Assembly: GCA_030583865.1 (NCBI GenBank)
Contig: CP129479.1
Coordinates: forward strand, 2,701,053-2,751,635
Reading direction: 5' to 3'
DNA length: 50,583 nucleotides
Source: Thermodesulfobacteriota bacterium
GTDB taxonomy: Bacteria > Desulfobacterota > GWC2-55-46
Part shown: positions 42,272 through 50,583 of the stretch, one piece after another
How the letters are laid out: each line of letters starts with the position of its first letter
How positions within the stretch are numbered: the first letter of the stretch is position 1
The notes under the pieces: model-generated
Seen by the model: only the letters and a program-made list of their open reading frames with translations
Database searches by the model: none
What the model was told of the DNA's origin: nothing
Made by a program: the position numbers and the translations under genes

Positions 42272-43399
42272 ATGCCAAAATTTGCGTCAGGAAAATATAA
42301 GCAGCAGTACCAATATAAGAGCTTTTCGCCTGCCTTTGTAAACCAGGAATTTGATTTAGAGGACAAAAAAATCGGTATTTTGCTGGAGGAGGCGGTCCGG
42401 TATCTGGGCGAACTCAACGCCTACTCAATGTTTGTGCCGGATGTTAACTTTTTCATCAAAATGCATGCAATCAAAGAGGCCACTCTTTCCAGCCGTATCG
42501 AGGGCACAAAAACAGCTGTAGATGAGGCCGTTTTACCAGAAGAAGAGATCAATCCGGAAAAACGCGATGACTGGCAGGAAGTGCAGAACTATGTCAGAGC
42601 CATGGACTTTGCGATTGCTAAGCTTAAAACGCTTCCGCTTTCCATGCGCCTTATCAAGGATACACATAAAATACTGCTCTCGGGTGTCAGGGGCAAACAC
42701 AAAAGCCCTGGAGAGATCAGGACCAGCCAAAACTGGATTGGCGGGTCAAATCTTAATGACGCCTTTTTTATTCCTCCGCATAAAGACGAGCTTCCCGCCC
42801 TTCTGACTGACTGGGAGAAGTTTTGGCACAACAAAAACCTCGAAATCCCTCTTCTTATAAAGATAGCTATCTGCCATTATCAATTCGAGACCATTCATCC
42901 ATTTCTGGATGGTAATGGCAGAATCGGCCGTCTTATAATCACCTTGCAATTGATTGAGCAAAACATCCTCACGGAACCCACTCTTTATCTCTCAGCTTTT
43001 TTTGAAAAGAACAAGGGAGCTTATTATGATGCTCTGACCGTGGCACGTGCATCAAATAGTATAGAACAATGGATCAAGTTCTTTTTGAGCGGAGTTATCG
43101 AAACTTCGAAGGCTAGCAAGGAGACTTTCCAAGAAATTATCCAGCTGCGCCAAGCTTATGAAAACAAGATTATAAAGCTTGGGCGCAGGGCAAAAATGGC
43201 CAAGGATGTTTTGATGTTCTTGTTCTCAAGGCCTATAGTCAATTCAAAACACATCATGAACCAGTTCGGAGTATCTTACAACACGGCCAATACCTTGCTT
43301 GCCGATATGGAGAAGCTCGGCCTCCTCAAAGAAATCACTGGTTTCTCACGTAATCGCTTTTTTGCACTTGATGAATACCTTAACCTGTTCAAACGCTAA
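42272..43399 (+). CDS. fic: Fic-domain AMP-transferase with C-terminal winged helix
   Basis: A 375-aa stand-alone Fic protein. The inhibitory helix motif SSRIEGT is at about 73-79, placing it in the class with an N-terminal self-blocking helix. The Fic motif [12 protein letters not shown] (about 209-220) has every key residue. Residues 310-375 form a winged helix ([20 protein letters not shown]) that may bind its own promoter operators. Such proteins transfer AMP to targets and are listed as single-gene defence candidates (SoFic type). No ribosome site is seen before the ATG. Confidence 0.92.
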   Translation: MPKFASGKYKQQYQYKSFSPAFVNQEFDLEDKKIGILLEEAVRYLGELNAYSMFVPDVNFFIKMHAIKEATLSSRIEGTKTAVDEAVLPEEEINPEKRDDWQEVQNYVRAMDFAIAKLKTLPLSMRLIKDTHKILLSGVRGKHKSPGEIRTSQNWIGGSNLNDAFFIPPHKDELPALLTDWEKFWHNKNLEIPLLIKIAICHYQFETIHPFLDGNGRIGRLIITLQLIEQNILTEPTLYLSAFFEKNKGAYYDALTVARASNSIEQWIKFFLSGVIETSKASKETFQEIIQLRQAYENKIIKLGRRAKMAKDVLMFLFSRPIVNSKHIMNQFGVSYNTANTLLADMEKLGLLKEITGFSRNRFFALDEYLNLFKR

Positions 43400-45979
<2,580 letters not shown>

Positions 45980-45998
45980 CACAAATGTTTTTCTGATT

Positions 45999-46290
45999 CT
46001 AGGTCCTCCTTTTCCTTAGGATTTTAATAGGCATACTGTTGATGGAGGTCGAGGCCATCAGAAAGATCTGTTGCGGTGTGTGCCCGGCGTTGTACATAGC
46101 CATAAGGTTCAAGGCTCTTCTTGTAGAACTTATTGCGGAATGCTACTTATAAAACTCCTCCCACACCGTCTGGTTAAGCCTCTCTTCGCAGCCGCTAGTC
46201 TGCGGATCCCGGGAGACTTCGTCGCGCCCAATGCGTAGGTGTCGATACACGCCTGCTGATAAAGCTGCCCAATTCTCACCTCAGTGCTGC
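45999..46290 (-). pseudogene. Decayed IS481/IS3-like transposase fragment
   Basis: Reverse-strand pieces in shifted frames resemble the DDE transposase of IS481-type elements: EVRIGQLYQQACIDTYA (the strand that normally carries the second Asp), then ERLNQTVWEEFYK, then AMYNAGHTPQQ, which recalls the YN..R.HQ motif. Stops and frame changes break it. It lies directly after katG and could mark how that gene arrived. Confidence 0.55.
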
Positions 46291-46299
46291 ACCCCAGAC

Positions 46300-46415
46300 G
46301 ACTGTTCCGAAATTGTACCAAAATTATCCCCAACAGTCGTAAAATCCCAAAGCGGGCAAACTCACCAGAGACCATCCAATGCCTTGATTTTAAAAGCAAA
46401 ACGGGAAAACCAGCC
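46300..46415. repeat. Diverged direct repeat, copy B
   Basis: Aligns with 42062-42175 (see copy A). It ends 36 bases before attR, so it was probably the old right margin of the element. Confidence 0.7.
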
Positions 46416-46451
46416 TTTAATCAAGGAGTTGCGATTTTTACTCCTTTTGCC

Positions 46452-46513
46452 CTGTTAACCACCGGGTCGGGGGTTCGAATCCCTCCCTGGGAGCCAAGAA
46501 AATCAAGGGGTTA
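46452..46513 (+). repeat. attR direct repeat (partial tRNA-Asn)
   Basis: Matches attL in 60 of 62 positions, with an exact 45-base match to the tRNA 3' end. It lacks the 5' half of the tRNA and cannot give a functional tRNA. It marks the right end of the element. Confidence 0.95.
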
Positions 46514-46536
46514 TGCGGTTTCGCATAGCCCCTTTT
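46505..46536 (+). terminator. Original terminator of tRNA-Asn, now right of the element
   Basis: AAGGGGTTATGCG (46505-46517) pairs with CGCATAGCCCCTT (46522-46534), 13 pairs with one wobble, then TTTT. In the uninterrupted chromosome this stem would follow the tRNA directly. The element brings its own weaker hairpin next to attL. Confidence 0.8.
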
Positions 46537-46608
46537 GCATTTGACTGTGCAATTTTGGTAAAGAATTGGAAAACACCGTGCTGGCCGTGCACGTAGGGGG
46601 TGGGAATA

Positions 46609-46998
46609 CTATTCCCGGACAGTTGAAAGGCACCTGCTTACGGTCTCCATAACCTCACGGGAATTGATCGGCTTGGTGATATATGCATCCGCTCCGAGGG
46701 CCATGCCGTTCTTTCTGGCGTCCTCCTCACCTTCGGTGGTTATTATGATTATCGGGATGCCTTTGTTCTGGCCGTTACTGTCGCCCCGCACGGATTTTAT
46801 GAAGGACAGCCCGTCCATCACAGGCATGTTTATGTCTGTAAGCATCAGGTCGTACTTCGCCTGGCCCAGTTTTTTAAGCCCCTCCACGCCGTCCCTTGCC
46901 GTCACGACCTCGAGCCCAGAGACCCTCTTCAGCGTCATGGTCAAGAGCTGTGTCATGGTCGGCGAGTCGTCGACTACGAGCACCCTTTGAGGTTTCAC
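46609..46998 (-). CDS. CheY-like single-domain response regulator
   Basis: A 129-aa receiver domain: VLVVDDSPTM at the start (acid pocket), phosphorylation Asp in LTDINMPVMDG near 55, and Lys in ITKPINS near 108. No output domain, so it signals by protein contact like CheY. It is the last gene of the chromosomal signalling cluster that reads leftward toward attR. Confidence 0.93.
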   Translation of the reverse strand: MKPQRVLVVDDSPTMTQLLTMTLKRVSGLEVVTARDGVEGLKKLGQAKYDLMLTDINMPVMDGLSFIKSVRGDSNGQNKGIPIIIITTEGEEDARKNGMALGADAYITKPINSREVMETVSRCLSTVRE

Positions 46999-47007
46999 CG
47001 AGTCCTC

Positions 47008-47886
47008 CTATTTTGTGATAAGCCCTATAAAGCCCTGTATGGTGGAGAGCTTCCTCTCGGATTCGCCGTAGAGCCTGGAGCTCAGGAGGGCCATTGCGGT
47101 CTGCTCGCCCAAGAGCGCGAAGAGCTCGTGGTCCAGCTCCGTAAGCCTCTCCTTCTGCTGAAGCAGGCTGTATATTGCTATCGCTCCCACGGCGCGGTCC
47201 CCTATCCTGAGCGGCAGGCAAACAAGCACCCCGTCATCGTCTCCGGGACTGCCGGTTTGGTAATATGCCTGCCCGGATACCAATGCTCCGCCTATCACCC
47301 CATCGCCTGCCTTGACCGGGGGGACCTCTTCAGGCTCCATCCCCTCGGACGCGACGGCCTTCAGTATGCGGGTCTTCTCGTCAAGGAGCATGACCGCGAA
47401 CCTTTCGGCCCCGATGAGGTTTATTATTATCTCTATTACGCTCCGCATCACCTCGTCGAAATTGAGGGAGGAGTGGAGCTGGCGGCTTGCGATATAAAGG
47501 TTCGTGAGCATGTTCCCGTGCTCCTCGATTTCCACATACCGGTTTGCGAACTCCTTGTTTTCCGTCTCGAGCTCGGCGGCCCTCTTTTCGAGGTCCGCTA
47601 TGACCGCTTCCTGCTCGGCAAGCTTCCGCCTTACGGCCTCCATGTCCGGACCCTGCCCCATGCTCTTTATCTTTTGCTGCAGTGCGAGGTTCTGCTCGCG
47701 GAGGAGCACGGCCGTTTTCTTGAGCTTCTCGTTCTCGCTCAGCAGCTCCTGGGTGTACTCTACTCCCTTTTTCAGCATGGAGATGAACTCCATGCCCCTC
47801 TCAGCCCTCGCCTCAGGCTTGCAGTCCCCGGCAGCGGGGCCTGGTTCGCCATGTTTCCGGACGAGTTCTCTCTCAGGTAGGCTCAT
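47008..47886 (-). CDS. Coiled-coil GAF-domain protein
   Basis: A 292-aa protein from ATG 47886, one base after the upstream stop (AGGA in place). A long coiled coil (about 35-120, rich in E, L, K and Q) is followed by a GAF domain (about 125-275: SLNFDEVMRSVIEIIINLIG, ERFAVMLLDEKT, LVCLPLRIGDRAVGAIAIYS). GAF domains sense small molecules. There is no kinase domain. It probably passes a signal to the neighbouring receiver proteins. Confidence 0.85.
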   Translation of the reverse strand: MSLPERELVRKHGEPGPAAGDCKPEARAERGMEFISMLKKGVEYTQELLSENEKLKKTAVLLREQNLALQQKIKSMGQGPDMEAVRRKLAEQEAVIADLEKRAAELETENKEFANRYVEIEEHGNMLTNLYIASRQLHSSLNFDEVMRSVIEIIINLIGAERFAVMLLDEKTRILKAVASEGMEPEEVPPVKAGDGVIGGALVSGQAYYQTGSPGDDDGVLVCLPLRIGDRAVGAIAIYSLLQQKERLTELDHELFALLGEQTAMALLSSRLYGESERKLSTIQGFIGLITK

Positions 47887-47887
47887 C

Positions 47888-49189
47888 TCATGTCCTTTCA
47901 GCCGGCTTCCCCATGGCCTTGAGCTCGGCGACCAGTTTTTTAGCCGTGCCGGCGAACGCGGAATCGAGGCGTTCCCGGAGCGCATCGTGCAAATAGGAAT
48001 CAGAAGACCCCGGCGCCTTCTCCCTGAAATACTTGAGTCCTTCCTCTATCTCCTCTTTCAGAACTAGAAACGCGTCCTCAACGGCGGCCTTCTTGCCGAG
48101 CTTGCCACCATAGTAAAGCATTATGTCGGAAGCGATAACGCGGGCCAGTCTTTTAGCCTTCGCCTCTTTGTCATGGCCGCCGCCGCAGGCGGCCGCGATA
48201 TTACGTTCCCTGGCCTCGGCCGGGCCGTTCGTCCCGCCTTCGGGGACTGAGGCGATTTCCAGGCCCAAGAGGGCGCCTGCCCTGGCCGGTAGCTCGCGTT
48301 CAAGGCAATGCGCCTCCATGTACTCGTCGGCCCCGAAGAGGTCCGCCGGTTTCCGCTTGTACCTGTTCTTGTTGTAGACCGCCGAGGTCATTATTATCCT
48401 CATGGCACCGAGTCGGCCGTCCTTCCTGAGGATATCGCATACTTCGAAGCTGAAGACCCCCTGTATGGCCGCGTCCAGTATAAGCAGATCCGGCCTTGTC
48501 CTGCCTGCCATTTCAACGGCCTTGCGCCCGTCGTCCGCGAACTCAAGCGCAATGCCGGTCTTCCGAAGGGCGCCCCTTATCGCTTCGATGATGAAACCGT
48601 TTTCCGTGGCGACAAGCACCTTTGTGGTCTTCTTGTCGTCCGGCGCAATTGCCCTGTTTGTGGCGGCTTCCCTTGAGGCCGGTTTCATCTGGGCGTCAGC
48701 CGGATTCAACCCGGCGTGTTTGCCTCCTATAACGGCCCCAGCCGGCGGCAGGCCTTCCCGCGGCAAAGCATTTACATCGCCCCGCAAAGCGGCTTGCTGC
48801 CTCGGCCTTATGATCTGAGCCGTTTGCGGCCTGGGCGGCGGGGGCAGAGGTCTGGGTTTTATTATCTGGACGGTCTGCTCCCCGGACTGCCGGGCCTCAG
48901 AGGCATCGACGGCCTGGGCGGCTTGAGGCCGGTCTTTCTGAACCTCTTGCGGCCGGGGCTCAGGCCCCGGATTGGCGACCTGGCCCGCCGGCGCCTGGGG
49001 CAAAGTGGTCCCATGACCCGGGGCAGTCGCGTGTACAATGCGGGACCTTTCGGTCCTGCTCTCTCTCGCTTCCAGGCCCTCGGTTATCGTGAATACCAAT
49101 CCGCAGATTATGCACCTTAGCCTTTTCGAGCGGGTTTCCATGCTCGAAAAGACATAGTCCTTGCTGCAGCTTGGGCAGGATACGACCAT
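47888..49189 (-). CDS. Zinc-ribbon plus receiver-domain protein
   Basis: A 433-aa protein from ATG 49189 (GGGGA upstream; a TTG at 49195 is in frame). The start is an MJ0042-type zinc ribbon with CPSC and CIIC. Residues 45-180 are Pro/Ala/Gln-rich linker. A receiver-like domain follows (VLVATENGFIIEAIRGALRK, then LLILDAAIQGVF) with Asp in the phosphorylation place. The C-terminus is helical. This mix is typical of chemotaxis-related regulators in Desulfobacterota and similar phyla. Confidence 0.8.
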   Translation of the reverse strand: MVVSCPSCSKDYVFSSMETRSKRLRCIICGLVFTITEGLEARESRTERSRIVHATAPGHGTTLPQAPAGQVANPGPEPRPQEVQKDRPQAAQAVDASEARQSGEQTVQIIKPRPLPPPPRPQTAQIIRPRQQAALRGDVNALPREGLPPAGAVIGGKHAGLNPADAQMKPASREAATNRAIAPDDKKTTKVLVATENGFIIEAIRGALRKTGIALEFADDGRKAVEMAGRTRPDLLILDAAIQGVFSFEVCDILRKDGRLGAMRIIMTSAVYNKNRYKRKPADLFGADEYMEAHCLERELPARAGALLGLEIASVPEGGTNGPAEARERNIAAACGGGHDKEAKAKRLARVIASDIMLYYGGKLGKKAAVEDAFLVLKEEIEEGLKYFREKAPGSSDSYLHDALRERLDSAFAGTAKKLVAELKAMGKPAERT

Positions 49190-49199
49190 GACCAATCCC

Positions 49200-50417
49200 C
49201 TAACAGCCGGTTCCCGTCTGCTCCGCCGGCTTCAAGATACTCTCCAGCCTTTTTCCGGTCTGTAAAAGAAAACTTTCCAGCAAGTCCACCCCGTAGACTT
49301 TCCTGCTCTCCGGGGCGTTATCCACGTAGAGCACAAAGGCAGTCTTTTCGCGTACTACCACGGGAGCGGCCATGGCCTCGACGGGCCTCTTGCCTCCGAG
49401 CCGCTCGACCAGGTATGAATCCCATTCCGTATCCTCAAGCGGCCGGATGACGATTTTTTTCCCCTGGACCGCCTCGGAAAGGAGAGAACGCTCTCTGAGC
49501 GGGATTATCGTATGCTTGACCCTGCTGTCGGGCGGCTCTCCTTCAAGCTCGATGCCGAACTGGCCCAGCCCCCTGATGTGCTCCCCTTTTACGGAAAACA
49601 TTACCGACCTGTTGAAGAGCTCGCTGCTTAAGCGGAGCATGAGAAGCATTATCTCGTTCAATGTCGCCGCGGTTTCAAGCTCTTCGAGCACCTGCACGAG
49701 TATCGGCCCGGCTGCGTGACCCTCATCCGCGGCGAGGCCTGCCCCGGTAACGGCGCTTATGCCTCCATCCGGGCCGGCGCCATCCGGGTCCCCTCCGGCG
49801 ATTTCCGGGCCGTCTGCACCGCGTTCATCCGCCCCGGCAGGCTTACCCGCCCTTTCCCAAGGGAATTTCTCAGACTCGCGCGCGAGTGTTTGTGGGTCAA
49901 GCCCGGCACGGAGGACGTATTGCAGGGTATCGGAAAAGAGGACCGACGGGGTCTCGGCGTAATCGCAGACCTCGAACTCGAATTGCGTCCCCTCCCACTT
50001 GAAAAAATCCATGACAGAGTCCTTTATCAGGTCAGCGGCGGCCCTTTCGACTGAGTCCTGGGGAACGTTGAAATTCTTCACAAGTATCCTGCCAAGGGAC
50101 TCGACATAGCCTCTTACAAGCTGGAGCGCCCTTGCTTTTTCCAGGACGTCCCGGCTGATCGAGCCGTCCTCCATGAGTCTCTCCCCTATGCCTGCCTTGG
50201 ACCTTGTTGAGGAGCTTTTTACGATCCTGCCGTCCCTGAACACTATTAATCCTTTGTCTCCCGCGTTTTCGAGACTCAAGGTGCCTGACCTGCCGCTGAA
50301 CTCCAGTATCCTGAATATGTCGGCAAGGGCTATGTCGTCGAGAGTGCCTTTCAGCTGCATAGTTCCAGATGACCTGAAGCCCCGCCGGAAGACCCGCGGA
50401 GTTTCCTTGAAGAGCAT
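49200..50417 (-). CDS. DUF4388 (PatA-like N-terminal) signalling protein
   Basis: A 405-aa protein. A DUF4388/PatA N-terminal domain (LKGTLDDIALADIFRILEFSG, then GTLSLENAGDKGLIVFRDGRI) lies near 22-70. A Gly/Asp-rich linker is near 195-230, and a GAF-like domain forms the C-terminal 180 residues. The ATG at 50417 has GGAG only three bases away; the ATG at 50360 begins exactly at the domain and may be the true start. It lies 22 bases after cheB and belongs to the same operon. Confidence 0.78.
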   Translation of the reverse strand: MLFKETPRVFRRGFRSSGTMQLKGTLDDIALADIFRILEFSGRSGTLSLENAGDKGLIVFRDGRIVKSSSTRSKAGIGERLMEDGSISRDVLEKARALQLVRGYVESLGRILVKNFNVPQDSVERAAADLIKDSVMDFFKWEGTQFEFEVCDYAETPSVLFSDTLQYVLRAGLDPQTLARESEKFPWERAGKPAGADERGADGPEIAGGDPDGAGPDGGISAVTGAGLAADEGHAAGPILVQVLEELETAATLNEIMLLMLRLSSELFNRSVMFSVKGEHIRGLGQFGIELEGEPPDSRVKHTIIPLRERSLLSEAVQGKKIVIRPLEDTEWDSYLVERLGGKRPVEAMAAPVVVREKTAFVLYVDNAPESRKVYGVDLLESFLLQTGKRLESILKPAEQTGTGC

Positions 50418-50439
50418 CGTCTCCGTTTTGGCTGCCGTT

Positions 50440-50583
50440 TCATTGTGATATCGCCGCGCCCGGGTTTCCGCAGATCGAACTCCTTATCGCGCCGGCCATC
50501 TCCTCGAGGGGGACGACCTCGTCGACATGGCCCCTGTTTATTGCCGCCCTGGCCATGCCGAATACGACGGAGCTCTTCTCATC
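50440..50583 (-). CDS. cheB: CheB protein-glutamate methylesterase, C-terminal end
   Basis: The reverse strand carries 47 codons and a TGA at 50440, continuing past the right edge. The end reads SSVVFGMARAAINRGHVDEV then VPLEEMAGAI, the typical C-terminus of the CheB methylesterase domain. CheB removes methyl groups from chemoreceptors. It shows that the signalling cluster is chemotaxis-related. Confidence 0.88.
   Translation of the reverse strand, partial: DEKSSVVFGMARAAINRGHVDEVVPLEEMAGAIRSSICGNPGAAISQ

Noticed and set aside
46452-46496. Second tRNA-Asn gene
   Set aside because: Only the 3' 45 bases are present, with no acceptor 5' strand or D arm; it is the attR copy.

Overview
The window is a GC-rich bacterial chromosome interrupted by a 44.9 kb integrative element inserted at the 3' end of a tRNA-Asn(GTT) gene. 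The left flank holds a TrpB2-type tryptophan synthase beta subunit (cut by the window edge), an RluE-type pseudouridine synthase and the tRNA. The right flank is a signalling cluster: a CheB C-terminus, a DUF4388 protein, a zinc-ribbon receiver protein, a coiled-coil GAF protein and a CheY-like receiver. This mix fits a free-living Gram-negative of the Nitrospirota/Desulfobacterota kind, but no gene here fixes the phylum.

The element runs from attL (1566-1627, the intact tRNA 3' end) to attR (46452-46513, a non-functional copy of it). Next to attL are a tyrosine integrase and an excisionase-like HTH protein. Then come, region by region: (1) 3.1-9.4 kb, a leftward operon with a VWA membrane protein, a Rossmann-like protein, two small membrane proteins and a 959-aa TraG/HerA-type ATPase with a nuclease-like tail; (2) 9.5-13.4 kb, small accessory genes, including a coiled-coil gene whose ribosome binding site is locked in a hairpin, an unknown gene plus TIM-barrel pair, and a LexA-like repressor operon; (3) 14.2-18.1 kb, a large serine recombinase with its small companion, an XRE regulator, a winged-helix protein and a RuvC-like protein; (4) 18.3-20.8 kb, an AT-rich metallophosphoesterase-GAF gene plus a 52-aa partner; (5) 20.8-24.5 kb, a RecB/Cas4-like nuclease, a second TraG/HerA-like ATPase and a DUF932 protein; (6) 24.6-26.7 kb, a graspetide-type RiPP operon (four-repeat precursor, ATP-grasp ligase, membrane protein); (7) 26.7-29.4 kb, a small serine recombinase inside exact 24-bp inverted repeats, then a TPR protein and a TrbC/pilin-like pair; (8) 29.4-33.5 kb, a ubiquitin-like operon (JAB peptidase, E2-E1 fusion, 48-aa His/Pro/Glu-rich peptide) divergent from an XRE + ImmA/IrrE pair; (9) 33.5-40.0 kb, a four-gene DNA-modification cluster (DUF1156 methylase, ParB-like, SNF2 helicase, DUF3883 nuclease-like); (10) 40.2-46.3 kb, small HTH, DUF6922 and nucleotidyltransferase genes, a Fic protein, a catalase-peroxidase and an IS481-type remnant.

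The element looks like a mobile defence/competition island. Two DNA-pumping ATPases and a pilin-like pair suggest transfer functions, but no relaxase or VirB4 is visible, so transfer is either unusual or depends on another element. The cargo that most deserves attention is the graspetide operon, the E2-E1/JAB/48-aa operon, the methylase-ParB-SNF2-DUF3883 cluster and the MPP-GAF gene pair. Several small genes below 60 codons, assigned here from ribosome binding sites and overlaps, sit inside these operons.
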